Positions 8,457 to 15,431 of a DNA stretch of 58,647 nucleotides are shown here, piece by piece; positions within the stretch are counted from its first letter, which is position 1; each line of letters starts with the position of its first letter. The notes below the pieces were generated by a model. That model was not told the DNA's origin, did no database searches, and was given only the letters and a program-made list of their open reading frames with translations. The stretch is taken from NCBI GenBank assembly GCA_964447315.1, contig CAYURQ010000004.1:1-58647 (forward strand). The letters are read 5' to 3'. Both the position numbers and the translations under genes were made by a program. Source of the stretch: MWBV01 sp964447315. Its GTDB lineage: Archaea; Nanobdellota; Nanobdellia; Pacearchaeales; GW2011-AR1.

Positions 8457-8837
8457 ATGAAACCTAAAGAATACATTGTTGATGGAGGAGCAAGAATTTT
8501 CCTTGGAAAAAATTCAAAAAATAATGATGAACTTATTTTAAGTTTTAAAGACAAACCAAATATTATTTTTCATACAGCAGAACCTGGAAGTCCTTTTTGT
8601 GTAATTGAAAAACTAAAACCAACTAAATATGAAATTAAACAAGCTGCATTAATGTGTGCTTCAAAAAGCCAAGATTGGCGTGATAATCATGGAAATGTAA
8701 AAATGCACCAATTTACAGGAAAAGATGTTAAAAAAGGGATAATAAATAAAGAAGGAACTTGGAAATTAAAAAATAAACCAAAAACACTTACTCTAAAAAA
8801 AATAGAAATTGAGAAGTGGATTAAAGAAACAAAATAA
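8457..8837 (+). CDS. stand-alone NFACT-R (DUF814) RNA-binding domain protein
   Basis: 126 residues matching the NFACT-R domain. The opening GGARIFLGKNSKNNDEL corresponds to the domain's conserved G-R-N-xx-N-xxL segment. FHTAEPGSPFCVI corresponds to its His-containing strand, and ALMCASKSQDWRD to the following helix. In full-length NEMF/RqcH proteins this domain contacts ribosome-bound tRNA. Here it stands alone, as also seen in other archaea, so a role on RNA or the ribosome is inferred. It is followed 6 bp later by the YhbY-like gene, likely in one operon. Confidence 0.75.
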   Translation: MKPKEYIVDGGARIFLGKNSKNNDELILSFKDKPNIIFHTAEPGSPFCVIEKLKPTKYEIKQAALMCASKSQDWRDNHGNVKMHQFTGKDVKKGIINKEGTWKLKNKPKTLTLKKIEIEKWIKETK

Positions 8838-8843
8838 TTTAAA

Positions 8844-9101
8844 ATGCCAATAATAAGAGAAATACAATTAGGTAAAAATGGAATAACTGAAAATTTTATT
8901 TCTAGTTTAAAAAATCAATTTCATAATTGTAATAATGTTAAAGTAGCTGTATTACCCAGTCTTTGCAGAGATAAAAAAAAGCTTAAAGAAATTGAAAAAG
9001 AAATCTTAGATGAATTAGGAAGTAAATTCACTGCAAAATCAATTGGTTATAAAATTAATATAAAAAAGTGGAGAAAGGCTCCTGAAAAAAAGAAAAAGTA
9101 A
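8844..9101 (+). CDS. CRS1/YhbY-domain RNA-binding protein
   Basis: 85 residues. The IQLGKNGITENFISSL segment (about 7-22) is the signature of the CRS1/YhbY (CRM) domain, where the GxxG-type loop contacts RNA, and it is followed by VKVAVLPSL. The C-terminus is strongly basic (KKWRKAPEKKKK). Family members bind pre-ribosomal RNA, so a role in ribosome assembly is plausible. It sits between the NFACT-R gene and the eS19 ribosomal operon. Confidence 0.7.
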   Translation: MPIIREIQLGKNGITENFISSLKNQFHNCNNVKVAVLPSLCRDKKKLKEIEKEILDELGSKFTAKSIGYKINIKKWRKAPEKKKK

Positions 9102-9110
9102 TAGAAACCC

Positions 9111-9128
9111 TTATAAACCTTAATTCTT
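9111..9128 (+). promoter_or_regulatory. promoter of the eS19-eL39-eL31 operon
   Basis: TTATAAA (9111-9117) followed by CCTTAATTCTT matches the two-part promoter seen at 8429-8446 and 21084-21106. The expected transcription start is about 9137, leaving a leader of about 80 nt before the eS19 ATG at 9219. That is unusual here, because most first genes appear leaderless. Confidence 0.55.
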
Positions 9129-9136
9129 CTGAAATA

Positions 9137-9195
9137 ACAGGTTAATAATCTCTTAATAATAAAAGATTATCTATCACTGATAAAGTGAGCCTGGT
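9137..9195 (+). promoter_or_regulatory. structured 5' leader (possible three-way junction) of ribosomal operon
   Basis: Starting at the predicted transcription start, CAGG (9138-9141) pairs with CCTG (9190-9193). It encloses two perfect hairpins: TAATCT/AGATTA (9146-9151/9164-9169) and TCACT/AGTGA (9174-9178/9184-9188). The three helices would form a small three-way junction. A role in autoregulation by a ribosomal protein is an inference. The outer stem is only 4 bp, so the fold could be fortuitous. Confidence 0.4.
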
Positions 9196-9218
9196 AAATA
9201 AATCAAAAATTCATAAAA

Positions 9219-9668
9219 ATGAATCCAGTATATGAACTTAATACCCAAGAATATAATTTGAAATTAGCAGAAGCTTTAAAACAAGTTCCTGAATTCAAAG
9301 AACCTGAATGGGCTCAATTTGTTAAATCTGGCCCTGCAAAAGAAAGACCAATTGAAGACCCTGATTTTTGGCATAAAAGAGCTGCTTCTGTATTAAGAAA
9401 TATTTACAAAAAAGGTTCTGTGGGAGTTAATAGATTAAGAACAAAATACGGTTCAAAGAAAAATAGAGGAATGAAACCTGAAAAATTCAAAAAAGCTTCA
9501 GGTAAAATCCTTAGAGTGATATTACAACAATCAGATAAAGCAGGATTCACTGAAATTCAAAAACCAATAAAAGGTGTTAGAAGTAAAAAACCAGGAAGAA
9601 TTCTTACTGAAAAAGGTAAAAAATTTTTAGAAAGTATAAAAATAGAAGGAGATAAAAATGCCAATTAA
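9219..9668 (+). CDS. rps19e: ribosomal protein eS19
   Basis: Small-subunit ribosomal protein present in archaea and eukaryotes. 149 residues carry the family landmarks EWAQFVKSGPAKERP (about 28-42), DPDFWHKRAASVLRNIY (48-64), GVNRLRTKYG and a C-terminal GRILTEKGKKFL. It is the first gene of an operon with eL39, an unknown protein and eL31. Its last 11 bases overlap the eL39 start. Confidence 0.97.
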   Translation: MNPVYELNTQEYNLKLAEALKQVPEFKEPEWAQFVKSGPAKERPIEDPDFWHKRAASVLRNIYKKGSVGVNRLRTKYGSKKNRGMKPEKFKKASGKILRVILQQSDKAGFTEIQKPIKGVRSKKPGRILTEKGKKFLESIKIEGDKNAN

Positions 9669-9861
9669 AAATAAAAAGAAAAAAGAAACTCTTGCTAAAA
9701 AAGGACGTCAAACCAAGTGGGCTCCTGTATGGGCTGTTCTTAAAAAATATGGGCAAGGTAAAAGAGTGCATCCATCTGCAATGACTCACAATAGAAGATC
9801 TTGGAGAAGAACTAAATTAAAAGTGAAACCTAAAAAAATGAGAAAATCACACTACGGATAA
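9658..9861 (+). CDS. rpl39e: ribosomal protein eL39 (extended)
   Basis: Small basic large-subunit protein that lines the exit tunnel. The landmarks are APVWAVLKK, followed by NRRSWRRTKLKV, which corresponds to the family ending RRxWRRTKLKL. eL39 is usually about 50 residues; this one has 67. There is an insertion between the tunnel segment and the WRRTKLK end (GQGKRVHPSAMTH) and an extra C-terminal tail (KPKKMRKSHYG). The start overlaps eS19, and a good ribosome-binding site (AGAAGGAGA) lies 5-8 bases upstream inside eS19. Confidence 0.9.
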   Translation: MPIKNKKKKETLAKKGRQTKWAPVWAVLKKYGQGKRVHPSAMTHNRRSWRRTKLKVKPKKMRKSHYG

Positions 9862-9871
9862 GATAAATAAA

Positions 9872-10345
9872 ATGGAAAAAAGTTTTAGGAAAGGAAAATA
9901 TGAAGGATTAAAATCTGAAGAATTAACAAATATAAAAGAATCTGAATTTGGTATTCAGAATAATCCTGAATTTGAATCAGCAAGATATATTTTACTTGAA
10001 GGGGAATTTGATATTGCAACTATTTATCAAAAACTTTTAACAAGAGGCAAAAGAACCCATGATCCTGAATTTAAAATTTATGGAGGAACTAATGGAGGGG
10101 GCGTTCAAAGCCATAAAATAGGAGCTATTTTCAGAAAAATAAGAGGATATACTAAAGATTATATGGTTAATGCTATTAATTTTAGGAATCAAAAACCTCA
10201 TTATTTACAAATAGAAACTTGGATAAGACCTCAAGAAAAACAAACAAAAAATGAAACAAGAAGGATTGATAGTAAAAATGTTAAATTAGATTTGGAAAGA
10301 ATTCTTGATATAGAACTTCCAAAACCAAAGCAAACAAAAATATAA
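9872..10345 (+). CDS. unknown protein inside a ribosomal-protein operon
   Basis: 157 residues, soluble, not recognised. It has an N-terminal charged region, a central segment RYILLEGEFDIATIYQKLL, and a Gly-rich loop YGGTNGGGVQSHKIGAIFRKIRGYTKD. A beta-like stretch (HYLQIETWIRPQE) and a Lys-rich tail follow. It lies 10 bp after eL39 and is joined to eL31 by TAA-A-ATG, so it is almost certainly co-translated with the ribosomal proteins. A ribosomal or ribosome-assembly role is inferred from context only. It is not L18a/LX, IF6 or PDCD5, which sit near eL39/eL31 in other archaea. Confidence 0.7.
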   Translation: MEKSFRKGKYEGLKSEELTNIKESEFGIQNNPEFESARYILLEGEFDIATIYQKLLTRGKRTHDPEFKIYGGTNGGGVQSHKIGAIFRKIRGYTKDYMVNAINFRNQKPHYLQIETWIRPQEKQTKNETRRIDSKNVKLDLERILDIELPKPKQTKI

Positions 10346-10346
10346 A

Positions 10347-10964
10347 ATGGCTGAAAAAAAAATAGCAAAAACAGGAAACATTGAAAAAGAATATACAATT
10401 CCGCTTAGAGGAAAGTTTAGACACGTAGCTAGATATAAGAAAACTCCAAAAGCCATTAAAGAAGTGAAAAAATATTTGGCAAGACACATGAAAATTTATG
10501 ATAGAGACTTAGATAAAATTAAATTAAGTAAATTTGTTAATGAATTTATTTGGGCTAGAGGAATTAAGAATCCTCCACATAAAATAAAAGTTAAGGCAAA
10601 AAAACAAGGAGAAATAGTAAGAGTTGATTTAGTAGATATGCCTAATAAACTTAAATTCAAGAAAGCTCGTGAAGAAAAAATTCAGGAAGATGCTAAAGAA
10701 AAGATTGAAAGCAAAAAAACAATGATGGAAAAAGCAAAAGAAACCATGCAGAATAAAGGGAAAACAGAAGAGAAAAAACCTTCTGAAGCAGAAGATAAAG
10801 ATAAAGATGGTGTAGAAGATAAAAAACAAGTTGAAGAAAAAAAGAAAGCAGTAAAAGAAGCTGGAAAGGCAATGGAAAAACAAATGGCTAAACAAGCAAA
10901 GCATACTACTAAGATTAAAACTGGTGCTCAAAAAAAGGTTGAGATTAAACAACCCAGTAAATAA
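10347..10964 (+). CDS. rpl31e: ribosomal protein eL31 with long charged C-terminal extension
   Basis: Residues about 12-100 are eL31: EYTIPLRGKFRHVARYKKTPKAI, VKKYLARHM, VNEFIWARGIKNPP, then IKVKAKKQGEIVRVDL. The family is normally about 90-120 residues. This protein has 205, because residues about 105-205 form a Lys/Glu/Ala-rich tail predicted to be helical or disordered (KEKIESKKTMMEK..., ending AQKKVEIKQPSK). The tail has no frameshift or stop. Its function is unknown; it could contact rRNA or partners on the ribosome surface near the tunnel exit. Confidence 0.93.
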   Translation: MAEKKIAKTGNIEKEYTIPLRGKFRHVARYKKTPKAIKEVKKYLARHMKIYDRDLDKIKLSKFVNEFIWARGIKNPPHKIKVKAKKQGEIVRVDLVDMPNKLKFKKAREEKIQEDAKEKIESKKTMMEKAKETMQNKGKTEEKKPSEAEDKDKDGVEDKKQVEEKKKAVKEAGKAMEKQMAKQAKHTTKIKTGAQKKVEIKQPSK

Positions 10965-10990
10965 TTCTGAACACAAACATTAATAAACTT

Positions 10991-11010
10991 ATATGAATAT
11001 TATTTCATAT
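10991..11010. promoter_or_regulatory. inverted repeat over the msrBA start
   Basis: ATATGAA and TTCATAT form a perfect 7-bp dyad with a 6-bp spacer, ending on the first bases of the msrBA ATG (11009). A TATA-like TAATAAACTT at 10981-10990 precedes it. A protein bound here would cover the leaderless transcription start, so it is a candidate operator. The AT-rich context weakens the case. Confidence 0.35.
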
Positions 11011-12004
11011 GATTAAAGGAATTTTAGTTGGAATTGCAATAGTATTGTTTGTGGTATTTTTTATCCTAGCAATGGGTAATAAATTTAATTATCAAAATTC
11101 AAATACAAAAGAAGGTAATTCAAAAGAGGAAATCTCTGAACAAATGAGAGAATACATTACTAAAGAAAAAGGAACAGAACCTGCTTTTAACAATGCTTAT
11201 TGGAATGAAAAAAGACCTGGCATTTATTTAGATTATAATACAGGAGAGGCTTTATTTTCTAGTATGGATAAATATGATTCAGGAACTGGGTGGCCAAGTT
11301 TCACAAAAACAATAGAAAATGCTTCTATAGAAAGAAAACAAGATAAAACATTGGGAATTGTAAGAACAGAAGTCAGAACAAATGCATCTCATTTAGGACA
11401 TGTATTTAATGATGGTCCTAATGGCTCTGAAAGATATTGCATTAATTCAGCAGCTTTAAAATTTATTCCTTACGAAGATTTAGATAAAGAGGGTTATTCA
11501 GAGTATAAAGATTTATTTCCATATGAGCAGGCTGTTTTAGCAGGAGGATGTTTTTGGGGAGTAGAACATTTACTTCAAGAAACTCCTGGGGTTTTAAACG
11601 CAGTTAGTGGATATTCAGGAGGAGATGTTGAAAATCCAAGTTATCAAGAAGTTGTTACAGGAAAAACAGGACATGCAGAAGCTGTTTTAGTTGTTTTTGA
11701 TTCAAAGATTATTTCTTACAGTGAATTATTAGATATTTTTTGGAGAATGCATAATCCAACTCAAGTAAATAGGCAAGGAGTTGATGTTGGAACGCAATAT
11801 CGTTCAGCTATTTTTTACATGAATGAACAACAAAAAGAAATTGCAATTCAAAGCAAACAAAAATTTGATGATAAAAAAATATTTAATCAACCAGCTGCTA
11901 CTGAAATTACTCCCTTCACTGGGTTTTACAAAGCAGAAGAGTATCATCAAGATTATATTGATAAAAATCCAAATTATACTTGTCATGCTTTAAGAGAAAA
12001 ATAA
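11009..12004 (+). CDS. membrane-anchored MsrB-MsrA methionine sulfoxide reductase
   Basis: 331 residues. One N-terminal helix (about 4-22) anchors the protein, with the enzyme domains predicted outside the membrane. The MsrB domain (about 40-155) reduces Met-R-sulfoxide. Its motifs are GTGWPSF and the catalytic Cys144 in RYCINSAAL, and the CxxC zinc pairs are absent. The MsrA domain (about 172-330) reduces Met-S-sulfoxide, with catalytic Cys181 in GGCFWG and EEYHQDYIDKNP near the end. The fusion order B-then-A is one of two known orders. The next gene follows by TAA-A-ATG. Confidence 0.93.
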   Translation: MIKGILVGIAIVLFVVFFILAMGNKFNYQNSNTKEGNSKEEISEQMREYITKEKGTEPAFNNAYWNEKRPGIYLDYNTGEALFSSMDKYDSGTGWPSFTKTIENASIERKQDKTLGIVRTEVRTNASHLGHVFNDGPNGSERYCINSAALKFIPYEDLDKEGYSEYKDLFPYEQAVLAGGCFWGVEHLLQETPGVLNAVSGYSGGDVENPSYQEVVTGKTGHAEAVLVVFDSKIISYSELLDIFWRMHNPTQVNRQGVDVGTQYRSAIFYMNEQQKEIAIQSKQKFDDKKIFNQPAATEITPFTGFYKAEEYHQDYIDKNPNYTCHALREK

Positions 12005-12005
12005 A

Positions 12006-12719
12006 ATGATAGAACAACTTAAAAAGGATTTACAAGAAGCTGCAACTCCTGATAAAAAAGAAGTTTATCAAAGATTTTTTAAGACTGGCCCTGGAGAATA
12101 TGGTGAAGGAGATATTTTTATTGGAGTTACTGTACCCCTTCAAAGAAGTATTTGTAAAAAATACCAAGATAAACTAAGCCTTCCAAAAATTCAAGAATTA
12201 CTTAAATCAAAAATCCATGAACATAGAATGTGTGCTTTAATCATTCTTGTTAATAAATACAAATATTCAAAGAATGATGAATATAAAGCAAATATATTTA
12301 ATTTTTATTTAAAAAATACTAAAAGCATAAATAATTGGGATTTAGTTGATATTTCCTGCCCGAATATTGTTGGAGAATTTTTACTAAGGAATAAAAAACA
12401 TAGGAAAATTTTATATGAATTGGCAAGGTCTGATGATTTATGGAAAAAAAGAATTTCAATTGTTTCTATGCTGTACTTTGTAAAATATGAAGATTTTGAA
12501 GATGTTTTAGCTTTAGCAGAAATTTTGCTTGAAGAAGAACATGACTTAATTCATAAAGCAGTGGGTTGGATATTAAGAGAGCTTGGAAAAAAAGATATGA
12601 ATTTATTGAAAAAATTCTTAAAACAACACTATAAAGAGATTCCAAGAACTACTTTAAGGTATAGTGTTGAACGTTTTCCAGAAAAAGAACGTAAAAACTA
12701 TCTTTTAGGAAATATATAA
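12006..12719 (+). CDS. AlkD-like DNA alkylation repair protein
   Basis: 237 residues of helical HEAT-like repeats matching the AlkC/AlkD DNA glycosylase family, which removes alkylated purines. The signature NNWDLVDISCPN (about 113-124) carries the Trp and Asp used for lesion recognition, and AVGWILRELGKKD and RYSVERFPEKER mark the C-terminal repeats. It is co-translated with the MsrB-MsrA gene, so a damage-repair operon (oxidised protein plus alkylated DNA) is likely. Confidence 0.85.
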   Translation: MIEQLKKDLQEAATPDKKEVYQRFFKTGPGEYGEGDIFIGVTVPLQRSICKKYQDKLSLPKIQELLKSKIHEHRMCALIILVNKYKYSKNDEYKANIFNFYLKNTKSINNWDLVDISCPNIVGEFLLRNKKHRKILYELARSDDLWKKRISIVSMLYFVKYEDFEDVLALAEILLEEEHDLIHKAVGWILRELGKKDMNLLKKFLKQHYKEIPRTTLRYSVERFPEKERKNYLLGNI

Positions 12720-12750
12720 TAAAAAGTATATGTTATAGTAGTAAATTAAA

Positions 12751-12758
12751 CTTTTAAA
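12751..12758 (+). promoter_or_regulatory. TATA box of the cbf5-trmY operon
   Basis: TTTTAAAT about 26 bp before the cbf5 ATG at 12780, consistent with a leaderless transcript. Confidence 0.45.
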
Positions 12759-12779
12759 TGCGTTTTATATAGAAAATTT

Positions 12780-13652
12780 ATGAATATTGAAGAAATTAAA
12801 CAAAAAAAACCAATAAATGAATTACTTGAATTTGGTATTATAAATATTGATAAATCTAGTGGACCTACTTCTTTTACTGCAAGTGATTTTGTAAGAAAGA
12901 GTCTTAATTTAAGAAAAACCTCGCATTTTGGCACTTTAGACCCTAAGGTTACAGGAGTTTTACCTATTGCTTTAAACAGAGCATGTAAACTTACTGGTTA
13001 CTTTCTAGGAGAAGATAAAGAGTATGTTGGAGTTATGAGATTACACCAAGAAATTCCAATGGAACAAGTAAATAAAAAAATAAAAGAAAAATTTCTAGGA
13101 AAAATAATGCAAATGCCTCCTGTTAAATCACGTGTTAAACGTCAAATACGTCCAAGAGAGATTTATAGCTTTGATTTATTAGAACAAGAAAGCAAAGATA
13201 TTTTATTTAAAGTAAAATGTGAAGGAGGAACTTACATTAGAAAATTAATTGATGATTTAGGCTCTGAACTTGGTGTTGGAGCACACATGCTAGAACTTAG
13301 AAGAATTAGTGCGGGAATTTTTGATGAGAGTTTTTCAGTTAATTTATATGAGTTTGAAAAAGCAGTTGAAGAACATAAAAAAGGGCATTCAGAGTTGCTA
13401 AAAAAAATAATTATTCCAGGAGAAATAATAACAAAGATTCATTCTATTATTGAAATACGTCCAGATAATTTAAATCAAATACTTACTGGAAAACCTATTT
13501 ATAAAAAAGATTTAGTTAAAGATACTGGTGTAAAAAAAGAAGAAACAATTTGTATATTTTGTGAGGGAAAATTTATTGGCATGTATACTGTTATTCGAGG
13601 TAAAGATATATTTGCAAAACCTGAGTTTGTAATGCAGCCAATAAAAAATTAA
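12780..13652 (+). CDS. cbf5: Cbf5/TruB-type tRNA/rRNA pseudouridine synthase
   Basis: Catalytic subunit of the archaeal H/ACA guide RNP; it can also make pseudouridine 55 in tRNA. 290 residues. The catalytic Asp54 lies in GTLDPKVTG, preceded by INIDKSSGPTS and followed by YVGVMRLH and GGTYIRKLIDDLG. A PUA RNA-binding domain occupies about 205-290 (IEIRPDNLNQILTGKPI). The short N-terminus is normal for archaea. It is joined to trmY by TAA-A-ATG, which links two enzymes acting on the tRNA T loop. Confidence 0.93.
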   Translation: MNIEEIKQKKPINELLEFGIINIDKSSGPTSFTASDFVRKSLNLRKTSHFGTLDPKVTGVLPIALNRACKLTGYFLGEDKEYVGVMRLHQEIPMEQVNKKIKEKFLGKIMQMPPVKSRVKRQIRPREIYSFDLLEQESKDILFKVKCEGGTYIRKLIDDLGSELGVGAHMLELRRISAGIFDESFSVNLYEFEKAVEEHKKGHSELLKKIIIPGEIITKIHSIIEIRPDNLNQILTGKPIYKKDLVKDTGVKKEETICIFCEGKFIGMYTVIRGKDIFAKPEFVMQPIKN

Positions 13653-13653
13653 A

Positions 13654-14253
13654 ATGAGACACTTTATTTATTTTTCAAGCTCAGCAGCAACATCTGGAAA
13701 ATCTTTGAGCAGATACTCTTCTGAGAATGGAAATTTAATGAAAGCAGGAAGAATAGATATTGCAATTCATAGTTTTATTCAGGCAATATTCTTAAGCAAA
13801 TCAATTAGGGAAAATACTGTTTTTCACTTTATTTTTTACGGAATGCCTGACCCTCCTAAACACCTTGAGATACATTCTCATTCAAATCTTGAAGTAACTA
13901 AAAGAGATGTTGCAAAATTCATACAAAAGATGCTATACAAGTACAAAAAAGGAGAGAAAAATGAAGTTTTTCCAGGATGCTTTGTTGAAAAAAAGAGTTT
14001 ATTTCATGTAATTGATGAATTAAAAGAAATTGGAAATAAAGTTTATATTCTTGATAAAAATGGAGAGAGCTTAAGAGATGTTGAAATTAGTAAAGATTGT
14101 GTTTTTTTAATTGGAGATCATCAAGGATTACCTAAAAAAGAATTAAAAAGATTAAAAGAACAATGTAATTTAATTTCAATAGGTCCTCATATGTATTTTG
14201 CAAGCCAGACAGTTGCTGTTGTGAATAATGAATTAGATATTAGAGGAATCTAA
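13654..14253 (+). CDS. trmY: tRNA (pseudouridine54-N1)-methyltransferase
   Basis: A SPOUT-fold methyltransferase that makes m1-pseudouridine at position 54 of archaeal tRNA. 199 residues match the DUF358/TrmY family. The N-terminal strand is RHFIYFSSSAATSGKSLSRY. The SAM-binding trefoil knot carries FLIGDHQGLPKKE and SIGPHMYFASQTVAVVNNELD. The usual GGRxDL element appears as KAGRIDIAIH. It directly follows cbf5. Confidence 0.92.
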   Translation: MRHFIYFSSSAATSGKSLSRYSSENGNLMKAGRIDIAIHSFIQAIFLSKSIRENTVFHFIFYGMPDPPKHLEIHSHSNLEVTKRDVAKFIQKMLYKYKKGEKNEVFPGCFVEKKSLFHVIDELKEIGNKVYILDKNGESLRDVEISKDCVFLIGDHQGLPKKELKRLKEQCNLISIGPHMYFASQTVAVVNNELDIRGI

Positions 14254-14300
14254 ATAAGCGCACGTAAAAGTTTAATAACTAAATTAACTATATCTGTGAT

Positions 14301-14576
14301 ATGAAAAAATCAGTAAGATTATATATAACTGGAACAGTTCAAGGAGTGTTTTTCAGAGGTTTTGTAAAAGAAAATGCTGAAAGATATAATGTAAAAGGCT
14401 TTGTAAGAAATTTAGAAGATGGTAGAATTGAAATATTTCTTGAAGGAGATTCAGGAGATGTAAATAAAATGATTGAATTATGTAAAAAAGGACCAAAACA
14501 CTCTATTATAAGAAAAGTAGAAGAAAAATCTGAAAGATTTCAAGATATTAAAGGCTTCAAAATACTACATATATAA
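14301..14576 (+). CDS. acyP: acylphosphatase
   Basis: 91 residues with the complete acylphosphatase signature. GTVQGVFFR carries the catalytic Arg, and GFVRNLEDGRIEIFLEGD carries the catalytic Asn in the VRN motif. The enzyme hydrolyses carboxyl-phosphate bonds in small molecules. It is separate from the upstream trmY gene (47-bp gap) and is followed by about 110 bp without a gene. Confidence 0.93.
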   Translation: MKKSVRLYITGTVQGVFFRGFVKENAERYNVKGFVRNLEDGRIEIFLEGDSGDVNKMIELCKKGPKHSIIRKVEEKSERFQDIKGFKILHI

Positions 14577-14660
14577 AAATCTTAAGATAAATATATCCTA
14601 GGAAATATATATTAGAATTCATACTTTTTAAGTTATAACTACTTTAAATTAACAGTAAAT

Positions 14661-14670
14661 CTTTTTATAC
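14661..14670 (+). promoter_or_regulatory. TATA box of rnhA
   Basis: CTTTTTATAC sits about 26 bp before the ATG at 14691. This supports ATG 14691, and not the TTG codon just before it, as the start. The rest of the gap (14577-14690) is AT-rich, with one imperfect dyad around CCTAGG near 14599-14604. Confidence 0.5.
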
Positions 14671-14690
14671 TGAGTTTAGTTAATCTTTTG

Positions 14691-15125
14691 ATGCATTATA
14701 CTAATTCAGATGGTGGAAGCAGAGGTAATCCTGGGCCAGGAGCGTGTGCAGTTATTGTAAGAAAAGATGCAGATATATTGATTAAAAATAGCAAATTTCT
14801 AGGACAGATAGTTACAAACAATATGGCTGAATATGAAGGTTTAATTTTAGCTTTGGAAACAGCTGCAAAATTAAAAGATTGCAAAGAAGTAACTTGCATA
14901 GTTGATTCAGAACTTATTGTTAAACAACTTCTAGGAGAATATAAAGTAAAAAATCCAAGATTGATGGAGCTTTTCTTGAAAGTTCAGAAACTTCAAGATA
15001 AATTTGATAAAATTTATTATAAACACGTTTCTCGTTGGGATAAATTTCAGCAAATGGTTGATGAAATTCTAAATGAAGAACTTGATAATAAAGTTGGACC
15101 TAGAAGATATATTCCTAAAAAATAA
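14691..15125 (+). CDS. rnhA: ribonuclease HI
   Basis: 144 residues, archaeal/bacterial RNase HI type, degrading RNA in RNA-DNA hybrids. The metal-binding residues can be placed: Asp in TNSDGGSRGNPGP, Glu in TNNMAEYEGL, Asp in IVDSELIVKQLLGEYKVK, and the last acidic residue in the HVSRWDKFQQMVDEILNEELD helix. The double-stranded-RNA-binding N-terminal domain of eukaryotic RNase H1 is absent. Confidence 0.93.
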   Translation: MHYTNSDGGSRGNPGPGACAVIVRKDADILIKNSKFLGQIVTNNMAEYEGLILALETAAKLKDCKEVTCIVDSELIVKQLLGEYKVKNPRLMELFLKVQKLQDKFDKIYYKHVSRWDKFQQMVDEILNEELDNKVGPRRYIPKK

Positions 15126-15136
15126 TTTCTAAAATT

Positions 15137-15358
15137 TTATAATCCAAACAAGTGATGCACTAAGAATGCAGGCCAAACAATTGCCTTTAAAACTCCTAAA
15201 ACTCCTTGCCAGAATCCATTAGATTGTTGCATGAAGTAAATTGCAGAACCCAAAAATCCTAAAAAGTAAAATCCTCCCATAGAGTCATGGTGATTACACC
15301 TTACGTCTTTACAATCTTTTTGTTTTTTTGTTTTTTTAGAGTTTTTCCTCTTTTTCAT
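15137..15358 (-). CDS. small two-helix membrane protein
   Basis: 73 residues. A very basic N-terminus (KKRKNSKKTKKQK) is followed by CNHHDSMGGFYFLGFLGSAIYF, a first helix, then FWQGVLGVLKAIVWPAFLVHHLF, a second helix. The FYFLGFLGSAIYFMQ...GFWxGVLGxLKAxVWPAFLVY pattern is common in small proteins of DPANN archaea and some candidate bacteria. The function is not known. It is convergent with rnhA, 11 bp apart. Confidence 0.7.
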   Translation of the reverse strand: MKKRKNSKKTKKQKDCKDVRCNHHDSMGGFYFLGFLGSAIYFMQQSNGFWQGVLGVLKAIVWPAFLVHHLFGL

Positions 15359-15431
15359 GATTAATTTAAGGAAAATTTGTTTATAAATCTTATTAAGTTA
15401 AATATATAAAATAAAAATTCTATTAATTATA

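Noticed and set aside
10629..10976. 115-codon minus-strand ORF rich in Phe/Leu/Cys
   Set aside because: Mirror of the Lys/Glu-rich eL31 tail; a composition artefact.
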